From Chiridota heheva (lineage: Eukaryota > Echinodermata > Holothuroidea > Apodida > Chiridotidae): DNA of 64,000 nucleotides. The notes below the pieces were generated by a model. That model saw only the letters and a list, made by a program, of their open reading frames with translations, ran no database searches and had not been told where the DNA came from. Position numbers and translations under genes: made by a program. The stretch is from NCBI GenBank assembly GCA_020152595.1, contig JAIGNY010003850.1, positions 1,523,501-1,587,500 on the forward strand, in the 5' to 3' direction. Shown piece after piece: positions 47,406 to 58,884 of this stretch. Within the stretch, counting starts at the first letter, position 1; the number at the start of each line of letters is the position of its first letter.

Positions 47406-48455
47406 AAATAATAAGTTAAGAAAAGGACAACTGAGATGTTATACGCACAAACATATGCACCATTATGTGATGCGTTTTTCTATGTAGATCTCCTCAGACA
47501 TGATTCGTCCTTCATTTCTACGGAATATGAGACTACAGACTTTAAAAAAAGCTAATCATTATCAATAAATCAAATGTTTAAAGAATCTTACTGGAAAAGT
47601 TCTCCTTAAGTAGTTTCATTTCGTTTTTTAATATAAGGCAAAATGTTTATTTCCACATAAAAGCCTATACTGAACGTATTGTTAGTAATACAACATTGGT
47701 AGCACACCACCAAATAAATTTTCTACAGTAGCTGTCTACAAAAACACACCACTTTAATAGAGAGCTATAAAAGTTAAAAGCATGTACTATATCATTTTGA
47801 GTCCCCTTTGAGTGATTAGACTTCTATTAAATGAGAATAAACCAAAATTTGGTGGGGGGGAAAAGTTACCGCCAAGATTAATCATCCTTTCATGTTTCAT
47901 TAGGCTATAGGGCCCCTGAAGATGATTACGTGTAAGATGAGAAAGAAAGTGTTTTGACATTTTTATTTTAGTAAGGCGTGAAGATAAATATCGTTATATT
48001 GAGTCGATATATCAAGCAGTAAAATTACAGCAACAAAGAATTGGGGTTTGCTGATGGAGAAACGATGATACATGTGTTCTGCCTCACGTGAAATTGCAAG
48101 GGGAGTTTGTAATATATTCTTTATTATTCTCCACAGGCCATAAGGGTAGAAATAGAATCTATTTCCAGAGTTCTTAGATCCTTTTTGTATCATATAGCTG
48201 TCAATGATATATAGCTAGGAGTGCTTCAATTTAGATCTTTAAAAAAAGTACTAACTACAGATCCTTGCCCTTGATTGCCTTATGGAAGCTTTGATGCTTT
48301 TTGTAAAATCTTTGTTGAAGATGAAATATAAATGGTATAACAGGAGGTTTATTCCCCCCCCCCCCTCCCTTCTTCCTTCCTCACTATCCCCATTAGCCAT
48401 AGCTCCATCGCCCTTTCATCTGTGCACTATTTCAGTTAAGTTTGGTCTAATGTAA

Positions 48456-49003
48456 AGGTTTAGTTTAGTGGTCAAGCAAGTTCATCTTATATGAAAAAAG
48501 GACTTTAAAGAAACAAAATGGTCAAGAAAACAGTCACAAATCATATTCCGTTGAAGAGATACTTAAGTTTAAAGTTTATATCATTTGTGTAGAAATGACT
48601 GAAATCAGACAAGTTGTGACATCACAGCCTCAGATTCTTTAAAGTCTTTATGTGTGTATCATTTTTTGTCCTGCAATTTTGTAGCTTAAAAACCATTATA
48701 TGTCAAGTAGTAAAACAGAATCATAATTTATCAACTAAAGAATGTTATTAGAGGAAAAATAATTCAAATAGTAAAAAAAGGTAAATAAATTTTCTTTAAA
48801 ATACATAAACAATTGTTAAGAATGTGATGATGAGGGTACCATCTTCCATAGTAGACTTACTACACCAGTCATTTCTACATAGATAAGACGAAGCATGAAT
48901 ATCTCCTTAACAGAATGAGAGTTTTGAATGCTTTCTTTGTTTCTTTTAATGTCCTCTTGCAGATAAGATAAACTTGCTTGACCCCTGAACTAATCCTTTA
49001 AAC
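48456..49003. mobile_element. Long-arm inverted-repeat element, copy 4
   Basis: It starts TAAAGGTTTAGTTTAGTGG and ends CCCTGAACTAATCCTTTAA. The left arm has GAAACAAAATGGTCAAGAAA and CTGAAATCAGACAAGTTGTG; the right arm has CACCAGTCATTTCTACAT, ATATCTCCTTAACAGAATGA and TTTGTTTCTTTTAATGTCC. Same orientation as copies 1 and 3. It provides the uninterrupted reference for copy 3. Confidence 0.8.
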
Positions 49004-49319
49004 CTCTCCAGGTGCTCTGGCACAATATGGAATATGGCCAATGCTGTTGAAGTGCCATTATTCCCACCAAAAAAAAAAAACAAAACCTAAGGCCCCCTAA
49101 AAATATTTTTAAAAGGTTGGAAATGTGATGTAGGCATGCAGTTTTTATTTGTTATTTTTTTCCCAAAGCTAATTAATTTTGGTGATTTGCAGTGTTACGC
49201 ATCTGGTCAACCACATCAGGTCACTTTAGTAATAATTGAAAACTGTCTGAAGCAATCGTTTGTATTTTGGTACAAAGTAGAAAGAAATGGAAGAATGAAT
49301 GCTGAATAGCTGATCTAAG

Positions 49320-49490
49320 AAAAAAATACAGCATTGAAAAATTGAATGCTTATTGGCTGATCTGAGAGAAAAATACGGTATTAAAAAATTGAATGCTGAA
49401 TGGATGATTTGAGAGGAAAATACGGTATAAAAAATTGAATGCTGAATGGCTGATCCAAGAGAAAAATACGGTTTTAAAAAACAAATCTAG
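49320..49490. repeat. Short tandem repeat GAATGCTGAATGGCTGATC
   Basis: Four units of about 55 bp, each with AAAATTGAATGCTGAATGGC or a variant followed by AGAGAAAAATACGG. Confidence 0.75.
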
Positions 49491-49536
49491 GATTCTCTCC
49501 AACTGATGCGTGCATGGGTGATGAGCTAATAATTTT

Positions 49537-52270
49537 TAGCTCGACTATTCAAAGAATAGTAGAGCTATTTTGCTACCTCCGGCATCGGCGGTGGTCAGAA
49601 AGTTTTGGTTAAAGTTTTCATAACTTATGTTATGAATGGTGTACGTTCATGTGACTTGGCATAGGGGTAGAGGGCATTGGTTCTGATCAAATGAGCATGT
49701 TTGGAGGGTTGTGTGTGCATACTAATTAAGTTTATTTGCATAACCATGAAAATATTTGTCAGGTTAAAGTTTAGATTAAAGTTTTCGGTTAAAGTTTGTG
49801 ATTAAAGTTTTCATAACTTGCGAATGGTGTACATTCATGTGACTTGGCAAAGGGTAGAGGACATGGGTACTGTTCAAATTAACATGATTGGGAGGGGGGA
49901 GTTGTGTGTGTATACTAATTAACTTATTTGCATAAACAATGAAAATATTTGTTAGGTTAAAGTTTTTGGTTAAAGTTTTCATAACTTAAGTTATTAATGG
50001 TGTACATTCATGTAACTTGGCATAAGGGTACTGTTCAAGTGAGCATGATTAGGGGTTGTGTGCATACTAATTACCTTATTTGCATAGCAATAAAAATATT
50101 TGTATAACAATGAAAATATTTGTATTTATGATATCTCCTAAATTAAAGTGAATGTGGGAATTTTGTTTGCACAAACGATCATATATGTGAAGAGCATTGT
50201 CTACACTTAATGTTGAGGTGAAGTGTGCATATTAATTAGGTTATTTGCATAACAATAGACTTTCGCACAAAATGTTTAAAATTCATTAGCGCATAACTTA
50301 AGTTATGAATGATGTACATTCATGTAACTTGGCACGGGTAGGGGACATGGGTACTGTTCAAATAAGTATGATTGGGGGGTTGTGTGTGCATACTAATTAG
50401 CTTATTTGCATAACAATGAAAATATATTTATCTGTATCTCTTAAATTAAAGTGGGAGTGGAGATTTTGTTACACAAATGATCATACTGTATATGTAAAAC
50501 CATTGTCTGCACTTAACTGTGAGGTGTAATGTGCACATTAATTAGGTTATTTGCATAACAATAGACTCACATATTTAATCTTAGATAATAACTTGTTACA
50601 GGGGTAGAAGACATGGGTACTGTTCAAATGAGCATGATTTGGGGTCGGGTGTGCATACTAAGTAGCTTATTTGCATAAGAATGAAAATATTTGTATCTAT
50701 GATATATCTTAAATTAAAGTGGGAGTGGGGATTTTGTTTACACAAATGATCATAATGTATATATAAAAACCATTGTCTGCACGTAATTGTGAGGTGCAGT
50801 GTGCATATTAAGTAGGTTATTTGCATAACAATAGACTTGCATACAAAATATTCAACCTGAGATAATAACTTGCTATTTTGTTCAGTGGTAGAGGGCATTG
50901 GTACTGTCCAGTTGATCATGATTGGGGGATTGTGTGTGCATAATAATTAGCCTATTCGCTTAGCAATGAAAATATTTCCATGTGTGGTATCACTTGAATT
51001 AAAGTGGGTATGATGATTTTGCTTAAACAAATGATCATACAGTATATATGAAGAGCATTTTTCACACTTAATGGTGAGGTATAGTGTGCATTTGCTGCAA
51101 TATGTTTGACCTGAGATCAAAAATATATGGCTTATGACTTACTAACTTCACATTTCTAGTTTTGTTATGATATTGATATTCCTGACATGAATAGCAGTCA
51201 AAATGTTTGTCTTGCCATGAATAAAGAAGCAAATAAAAGTTTCCTTGCTTCTAAAGAATGTTCAATTAGGGGTTTGAGAAATATAAATAATAAGCAGAAT
51301 GTGGGGTAAGAGATGACATGATGATAAAGTAGCTGAAGGAATTAGGATGAGGTCATGTGGGACAGGGTGGAATTGTATGTAGGGCAGGGTGCGGTGGGAT
51401 GTTGGTCAGGATGTGTTGGCATGTTAGACAGGGTGGATTGGCATGTAGAACAGGGTGGGTTGGCATGTGGAACAGGATGGGTTGGGATGTGCAACAGGGT
51501 GGGTTGGCATGTGGAACAGGGTGGGTTGATATGTTGAACAGGGCGGAATGGCATGTGGTGGGATGTCATCTTGATTTCAGTTGCGATGGCATGTGGGTCA
51601 TGCAAGTGGTGGAATGATATACAGTATCTGGATTTCAGGTGTGATCACATGGAGTATAGATTTGGGGTGATATTTGGGACAGGTTGGGATGGAATGTAGG
51701 ACAGTCTGGAATATGCATTATTAGCAGTGAGGGATTTGTATCGTTTCCAATGTCTAGTTTGTCATACGTTAAGCAATATTGTTTCGCATAATTTTGCTTT
51801 AATGTTATTGTACATTTTTCATGCTGCTTGACTTTGCTTGACACACATATTTTCTTAAATTGGAAGTTGTATTACAATCCAGGATGTAGTTCTGGGAATG
51901 TGTAGGGGCTGGGGGAGGGTACAGGTTGGAAAGGGGGTTGAATGACATTTTTCATTGACATTGGCAAGTTTGTTATTCAACTGATATAACTAAAAGACGT
52001 GTTGTAGTTCTAAAGACTGCTAGGTTTTACATGTTTTCTGAGTTACTGGGTGAGGTAACCTTGAGCTTTTTGTCTTAAAATATCTTGGAAAACTCAAAGA
52101 TATTTTGAAGCTTGTAGTGCAAATGAAAATGTAAGTGCATCTTTCAAAGCTCAAGTAATTTGAAATCATCTGCCCTGCTACCCTATTTCTGTATATACTT
52201 CCTCTATAAGCCCATTCTCTATACTAGCTTTGAATAGTCGAGCATACTGTCCTTCCGACAGTTCTAGTTC
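49537..52270. mobile_element. Unclassified element with AGCTCGACTATTCAAAG ends and internal repeats
   Basis: AGCTCGACTATTCAAAG at 49539-49555 reappears inverted (CTTTGAATAGTCGAGC) at 52229-52244. Between them lie four to five diverged units of about 270-300 bp carrying GTGTGCATACTAATTAG, TTATTTGCATAACAATG, TTAAATTAAAGTGGGAG and CATTGTCTGCACTTAA (about 49650-51110), then the 22-bp array at 51354. No coding frame is seen. Whether the inverted words are true element ends is uncertain. Confidence 0.5.
51354..51720. repeat. 22-bp minisatellite GGTTGGCATGTGGAACAGGGTG
   Basis: About ten clear copies of a G/T-rich unit of about 22 bp (core TTGGCATGTGGAACAGGG) between 51354 and 51560, with looser copies to 51720. 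The open frames on both strands are readings of the repeat. Confidence 0.88.
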
Positions 52271-52289
52271 TTATTGGCCTTACTTAAAT

Positions 52290-53320
52290 TTCAGGTCCGA
52301 GCCAGGAATTTTTAAGGAGAAAGGAGGGTGGGGGTGGGGAAGGTTGGGGAGGGGGGGGTTGGGAGTTCATTTTTCCGTATAAAAGAGCAACAAACGTTGA
52401 AATTCCATGTGCTTATTATTTTGTTAAGATTTCAAAGGGCACTTGCTCAACCAAGGGGGTTTATTGGCTTGAACAAACTCCCTCCCCTTGGCTTTGGGCC
52501 TGAATTTGATGAGCAAACAGTAAGCCTAAGGCAAGTTCAATGTTTGTATAAGGGAATCTGATTGCTGCATCAAAAGTTTAGATTATTTTCAAAATTAATT
52601 GTTTGAAAAGAAGAATTTCTTTGACAACAAAGATCTTTTCAGAATATGTTGTAAAGTTGATGATTTTGATATTTAGCATCTTGTGGCATACAATTTTAAT
52701 CCAAATTTACATCCTGATCCGAATTTTTAAAGATTTCTTTAGAAAATTAAAGATTCATCATAACATTTGGTCTCTTTCTTCTTGCATTGTACCTTCCTTG
52801 TGACCAAAGTCTGACCTTGTGATTGGTATTTGTGGGCCTCATCAGTCATCCTGATCAGACCCTCGAAAATTGCTTCATCCCCTTGTAAAGCTCATCTTCT
52901 GTCAAATGGAAATTTTATCTGGAAATTCCTTTCACGCAAATGAATCTAGGCTTTTTGTTTCATATATTGGTTAGATTTTGACCATGTCTACTTTCTCAGA
53001 AGTACCATGCACTGTGCTGAGTTTTATGATTGTACATTTCGTTCTTTGCTTCGAACGTTGGTTTGTGAAAAACACAATATCCGCAAGTTCTCTGAGAAAG
53101 TGATCATGCGGAATGTATTCCCCAAATTGGATCTTGGATTTGTTCATATTGGCTTGGTTGTTTAATGGGTGGCTGCTAGTGGGTGTAGAAGTAATAATTA
53201 GCTTGAATCAAATTAGTGTGGTATTGTATATATGAGCGAGTATGAAACATTGAAGTCCAATGAATATTTGAGTAGGTGATACTCAATTTTCATGTGTGTT
53301 TTTATCTGCCTGAGTCATTG
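52290..53320. other. Intronic DNA, no gene seen
   Basis: Apart from a G-rich tract at 52320-52365, this stretch shows no repeats or coding pattern I can support. Confidence 0.5.
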
Positions 53321-53599
53321 GCTTAGCCAGAGGGGATGGGAAAAAGAAGGGGGGGGGGGGGGGTATGGCCCCCTCAAATACACACCATAATTTTTTTTAA
53401 TTACACATCAAAAATATGTTTTGCTCTGCAGGTGAGCACAAGGTAGCAAGTTTTACTGAAAAGTTGATTGCCATGTGTGTTTTTGTTTCTGAGCAAAAAA
53501 CAACAATTCAAGAGTGTGTATAATGCGCAATGAAAAAGATATTTTTTTGCAATTAGTGTTTATTTCTTTAATACCCAAATCCTGGTTTACGCCAGTGCC
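53321..53599. mobile_element. Possible hAT-like MITE, diverged
   Basis: It starts CATTGGCTTAGCCAGAGGGG and ends CCTGGTTTACGCCAGTG, an imperfect inverted pair of the same CAGTGGCGTA type as at 12362, with a G-tract near the left end. Confidence 0.4.
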
Positions 53600-53870
53600 T
53601 AATTTCCTTCATGTCCCGTAGCTTTCTGGAACTTCACCTCTTAAAAACACACCGCATGATTTGGCTTCAATTTTAATGGTTTCATATCTCTAAAGAGCTC
53701 CCGGGGGCTTCGCACCCTGGACCCCTTGCTGTGGGGCTTTGCACAAAGCAATGTCGCCTTAATGCGACATACTTTCGGTTACCACCCAACAAAAGTAACC
53801 TCTTGTCGCTCATGGTTGCCCCCTGCCTTCCCAAACAAACAAAAATCCTGACTATGCCAGTGGACTGGAG

Positions 53871-53985
53871 CAAGTAGAATAAAGTGTCTTGCTTAAGGAC
53901 AATGCAGCGATCGTAACAGGTGTCAAACAAATGCCGTTCTTATGCAAGCATGAATGCTTTTACCACTGATCCACTTCACATCAGC
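53871..53985 (-). mobile_element. tRNA-derived SINE, family B, decayed minus copy
   Basis: On the minus strand GTGGATCAGTGGTAAAAGC is A-box-like, followed after a worn B-box region by TTGTCCTTAAGCAAGACAC, the same body block as in the SINE at 22726. Truncated before its tail. Confidence 0.55.
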
Positions 53986-54546
53986 ATTACCACTTATTAT
54001 AAATTTTTCAATATGTAGTCATCCTTTTCTGAAAGAAACCCTTGAATTTTACATCTTTCTTTTGCAAGCATATTAAACAGACTTATCTATTTTGTTATAC
54101 ATGTAACAACATACTCAGTTCTCGAAGCCACATTTGGTTTGGTATAACCACAGTGTCTTTCCAATTTACTGCTTCTAAGATGTCCTCAACTGTCGAGATA
54201 CCCTTGAATTTGTATCTATTTCCTTTTTTGCAAGCTGAAAAGAAACTGTAACATATTTTTGTATCAAAATTACTTTGAGCTCTGCAGTCCATTGAAGTCT
54301 TCACAATTGGTATGCCATTACAATCTTTCTAATTTACTACTTCTAAAATGACCTTAACATCCACTCTGCCTGAAGATAAAGAGTAATTGTTGAATTTCCT
54401 GATAACCATAGTTGTTTTCATTGTTGCTTCAGAGCAGTAATTTCCATCCTTGCCAGATAAAGAGTAAAAAATCAATAGAATGCACAGAAATATATTCCCC
54501 CGCGATTCAAGGAACTGACTTGGCCGTATCTCGTAAATTTCTGTGT

Positions 54547-55109
54547 ATTTACATTGCTATTTATAGTGAGTTGTAAGCTGCCAGTTGTAATTGCGGGCTT
54601 TAATTAATCGGTGCAAACTGATATTGGAAGTTGACTCAATTTGCTCATGATAGAGCTGGGTTATGTTGAGATAAATGTTTCTGTCCTATTTACATTGCTA
54701 TTTATAGTGAGTTGTAAGCTGCCAGTTGTAATTGTAGGCTTTGAGTAATCGGTGCAAACTGATATTGGGAGTTGACTCAATTTGCCCCTGATAAAGCTGG
54801 GTTAGGTTGAGATAAATGTTTCTGTCGTATTAACATTGCTATTTATAGTGAGTTGTAAGCTGCCAGTTGTAATTGTAGGCTTTGATTAATTGGTGCACAC
54901 TGATTTTTTGGAGTTGACTCAAATTGCTCATGATAGAGCTGGGTTATGTTGAGATAAATGTTTCTGTCCTATTTACATTGCTATTTATAGTGAGTTGTAA
55001 GCTGCCAGTTGTAATTGTAGGCTTTGATTAATTGGTGCAAACTGATATTAGGAGTTTACTCAAATTGCTCATAGAGCTGGGTTATGTTGAGATAAATGTT
55101 AGCTAGCTG
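54547..55109. repeat. 141-bp tandem repeat, four copies
   Basis: Units start at 54547, 54688, 54829 and 54971, each beginning ATTTACATTGCTATTTATAG or a one-base variant and containing GAGTTGTAAGCTGCCAGTTG and GAGCTGGGTTATGTTGAG. Divergence between units is low. Confidence 0.95.
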
Positions 55110-55134
55110 GTGGCAGGTGGAAATGACTTAATAA

Positions 55135-55410
55135 ATGATTTCTGAATGTGTAGCGATTTTGCGTATGCATATAGGTGGGTATGCATTTAGGTGGACCGTG
55201 GAAAATAGAAATGGCTGGGCAAAAATATCCAATATTTATAGAGGGCTGAGCATACTAATGAGATGCTGGACATCCCAGGTTCGAGTCCAATGGCGATTCA
55301 AGAATCGATTTTTCTACAGATATGCAGAACGATATACTGACATCAAACACAGATTTATCTTCTGCATCACACCTCCGAAGAGACATAAAAGCTGTCGGTC
55401 CCGATGGTAG
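55135..55410. other. Possible worn SINE with B-box-like word
   Basis: GGTTCGAGTCC near 55279 is a perfect B-box match and CTGAGCATACTAATGAG precedes it at about tRNA spacing, but no second copy is in the window. The 91-codon frame here matches no family. Confidence 0.25.
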
Positions 55411-55470
55411 GAGTTTCACCCTCCGGGTGGTAGGAGGAGGTGGGGGAGGCTAGGCACTTCCATATGTGAG

Positions 55471-55815
<345 letters not shown>

Positions 55816-56084
55816 ATTTTTACTACAAAAAAACACAAAAACATTCTTGGTAAAAAGAAATAGTCTTTTTTATCATTTTTGAAGTGCAGGTCGCAAAAAA
55901 TGAGGTTTTACTGTGTTAATTTTGTTCTGCTGGTCCATTTTTACAATAGTTTTCTTGAATACTCATACTGCAGATATCAAAATTGTATAATTTCATACTG
56001 CAGTTACCGAAAAATCTGTCATACGGGTATGTTTTTCGGTTGGTGGGCTGCACACCCCTACCACTTTTAGTATGAAGTGGCTCG

Positions 56085-56240
56085 CCCCCCCCCCCTTCCC
56101 TAATGTTTCACCACCCCTACCTGGTTCTCTGAACACTTCTTGTAATGAGCAGGTTGTTAATCCAGTGTTCATCCACTTCCCGTCCTGGACAGTTCCTTCC
56201 GGTCCACACTGAAACAAGTCGAGGGTGATTTATATGATCT
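56085..56240 (+). mobile_element. LINE 3' end fragment related to 59.3-60.3 kb
   Basis: CCAGTGTTCATCCACTTCC, GTCCTGGACAGTTCCTTCCG and CACACTGAAACAAGTC parallel GGTGCTCATCCACTTCC, CCTGGCAATTTCCTTGGG and ACTGAAAACAAGTC at 60238-60300, just past the stop codon of the LINE relic there. Confidence 0.55.
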
Positions 56241-56788
56241 TTCCCTGGCATGTGCCTAAAAGTGTAAACAAATTAAGATGCTCCAAATCAACTGATTTAC
56301 TTGAAAGATTTGTGGAAGATAGTTGCATGTCAGTATATAATTTTAAAACCACTCACTGGCCAATTTTATGATGACTTTTATGAATCAAATGTTTTGCTAT
56401 TTCCATATTAATGAATTTAAAAGTAATTATTATGAAGCATTATGTAACTAAAATTCTTATTTCACAAATTTTTAATGAACTTCAATTTCCAGAAAAAAAG
56501 GACAATTTTTCGTCAATGTCAGAGAAATTTTTGACATTTTTTTCGTTTTGTAATTTTTTTTTTAAAGTGATACAGCTGACTTGCAAAACTTTAACATGAG
56601 AGGCATACTGCAGAATTTTTTTCTTTTTTTTCCACAATTACAGAATAATTTTACTCGTTGCTTATTTTACCTCATGCAACAAATTGACTTTGAAATTTAA
56701 ACATTTTGTAATAATGTGAAAATTCTCTTTTGTTAACAGCAATAATTGATGTCACTTTTATGCTCTCCTTTCCTTTCCTTCCGTACAG

Positions 56789-56930
56789 CGTGGACTTGCT
56801 TAAAAATTTGCCAAGAGAAGATTTGGCCAAACTGTCCACGAGTCTCGAGGAGGAATTCTTTCCTGAGGGCGATTTCATTATCCGGGAAGGTTCCAAAGGA
56901 GATACATTTTACATCATCAGTAGCGGCAGC
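56789..56930 (+). CDS. PRKG1: cGMP-dependent protein kinase, exon 5 (start of CNB-B)
   Basis: A 142-base exon after TTCCTTCCGTACAG, ending GGCAGC|GTAAGT in phase 0. Its first base completes Ser269. It encodes VDLLKNLPREDLAKLSTSLE, then EEFFPEGDFIIREGSKGD and TFYIISSGS (to residue 316). This is the linker helix and first half of the second cyclic-nucleotide-binding domain; SVSLLKNLPEDKL and GDYIIREGEEGSTFFI in PRKG2, and EYIIRQGARGDTFFIIS in PRKG1, align directly. The cassette of the second site, the kinase domain and the C-terminal tail must lie beyond the window. Confidence 0.97.
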
Positions 56931-57035
56931 GTAAGTTTATTTTTTTGAGCTTTTTTAGATTTTAGTGCTTTCGCTGCTTATTTTCGAGAGTTAAGTAGGC
57001 CTGAAATTACACAAATGTAAATATGGCACTTTTAA

Positions 57036-57598
57036 GAGGATTAGTTTAGTAGTCCAGTAAGTTTACCTTGTGTGAAAGTAGACTTTAAAAGAGACAAAAT
57101 GGTGAAGAAAGCGTTCAAAAATATTATTCCGTAAAGGAGATACTCAAGTTTAAAGCTCTGTCTTATCTGTGTAGAAATGACTGGCATAGTAAGTCTCCTA
57201 TGGAAAGTTGGCGTCTTCATCCTCAGATTCTTAACAATTGTTAATGTAATTTAAAGAAACTTTATTTAACTTTTTCACGATTTAAATTATTCTTCCTCAA
57301 ACTTTCTTTAGCTGGTATATTATAAATACCCTTCCTTAGATTAAGTTTTACTTCTTTTTTGACATATCTGGTGGTTTTTAAGCCACAAAATTGCAGGACA
57401 AAATATGATAGAGTGCATAAAGACTTAAAAAATCTGAGGCTATGACATCACAACTAGTCTGAATTTAGTCGTTTCTGCACAAATGATACCAAACTTTAAA
57501 TTTTGATATCTCCTTAAAGGAATAATAATTTGGAATGCTTTCTTCACTATTTTTTATTTTTTTCATATAAGATAGGACTTGCTTGACCACTGACTTTC
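57036..57598. mobile_element. Long-arm inverted-repeat element, copy 5
   Basis: The left arm has TTAAGAGGATTAGTTTAG, GACAAAATGGTGAAGAAAGC and TTCCGTAAAGGAGATACTC; the right arm has CATCACAACTAGTCTGAAT, GATATCTCCTTAAAGGAATA and CTTGCTTGACCACTGA. The centre orientation matches copy 2. It lies about 100 bp downstream of exon 5. Confidence 0.8.
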
Positions 57599-57690
57599 GT
57601 GAGTAATTAGGCCTAAAATCACAAAAATGTGAACGTGGCACATTTTCATCATCCATCGATTGCGGTCAAGATCAAAGAAAATGTGATATG

Positions 57691-58004
57691 TCACCCTGAT
57701 TTATCAGCCATTGCTCCAGTCAGATCTTCAAATCTGTGTCCAGTTTCTCTAGAAGTTGTGTCTGAATACGTGAGTGGTCCCCTCCCTCTTGCTGGGCATG
57801 GTAGCCTCCAGAATAGGACGTCAGATGTTAACTGGTTCTTATCGCTGAAGCAGTGTCCAGCAAAAGTACCACGTCTGTGGGCAACAATTGTCGAGAAATC
57901 GGTGGAATATCGCCATAGATTTCAGCTATCGTTGAGTGGTTTCTTCAGGAACGATTTTGAACCCGCATAAGTAGTCTGGTGTATGTGCCGTGGAGGCGTC
58001 ATTC
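57691..58004 (-). pseudogene. LINE ORF2 C-terminus, minus strand
   Basis: Minus-strand readings, shifting between frames, give GTYTRLLMRVQNRS, NHSTIAEIYGDIPPIS, FAGHCF, LTSDVLFWRLPCPARGRG and the final RETGHRFEDLTGAMADKSG before a stop at 57691-57693. The order (GTYTRML / LYGDLP-IS / FAGHC / LLLW / DTG--DL--AM-DR) is the standard C-terminal signature of a very common invertebrate LINE ORF2. It is a short, frameshifted 3' fragment. The 113-codon plus-strand frame here is its shadow. Confidence 0.85.
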
Positions 58005-58099
58005 AAGCTTCTTTTTCATCGTCCATGGCACTTTTAATCGATTTTAAAAGGTTCTAAAAGGAGTTACATTTTTACATCAGTAATCAGTCTTAGAATTCA

Positions 58100-58840
58100 A
58101 GCTGAGGGAGAACTTAATGGATTTCCCTACTTAAAATTTTGGATAGAAGTTTAAAAAGCAATAAATTTTCTCAAGAAGTTGGATACTTATTCAACTGTTG
58201 ATGCAATACTTGTTTCCGTGACAATAACAAAAATGTGAAAATTACATTTTTTAAATCGATTTTAAAAGGTTCTAAAGGGGATACATTTTCATCAGTAATG
58301 GCAGCCTAAGTTTATTCTACTGTAATTCAATCAAGAGAGCTTTAATGGTTTTACTACTTCAATTTTTTGACTGAGGATTCAAAAACGGTAAATTTAATAC
58401 CAAATGGTAAATAGTTAATAAACACCACTCATGATATCATTTGTTTTATTTTCATGAGTAATTAGACCTGGAAATTACAAAAATGTAAAAATTGCACTTT
58501 TTAGTTGATTTTACAAGGTTCTGAAGGAGACATAGATTTTACATTATTAGTAATGGCAACACAAGTGTATTTGATGAAATTGGAAGTGCACAGCTACAGT
58601 ATCCTTTTTAATTCAAGCTGATGGAGAACTTCATGGATTTCACAACTTAAAAGTTTGAATAGAGGCTTAAAAATCTAGAAGTTGGATACTTATTCAACTG
58701 CTAACACACTACTTGTTTCTGTGACTATTTAGGCCTGAAAATTACAAAAATGTGAAAATTACACTTTTAATGGATTTTAGTGGGTTTTTGTTATTTTAAT
58801 GCTTTTCTGTATGATTTAAAAACTTATGTAGCCTCTGATA
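58100..58840. repeat. Degenerate duplications of exon-5-like flank
   Basis: Three to four diverged units contain GATTTTAAAAGGTTCTAAAGG, GGAGATACATTTT, CATCAGTAATGGCAGC and AATTACAAAAATGTGAAAAT (near 58030, 58250, 58500 and 58730). The words GGTTCTAAAGGGGATACATTTT...ATCAGTAATGGCAGC resemble the end of exon 5 (GGTTCCAAAGGAGATACATTTTACATCATCAGTAGCGGCAGC). See findings. Confidence 0.6.
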
Positions 58841-58884
58841 TACTTTCACAATGTGTCTGAAAATTGCTTATTTTTGTGACTGCT

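Noticed and set aside
51342..51617. His/Pro/Thr-rich and Trp/Gly-rich frames on the two strands
   Set aside because: Both are readings of the 22-bp G/T-rich minisatellite.
57629..57970. 113-codon plus-strand open frame
   Set aside because: The opposite strand carries clear LINE C-terminal blocks over the same bases; this frame is its shadow.
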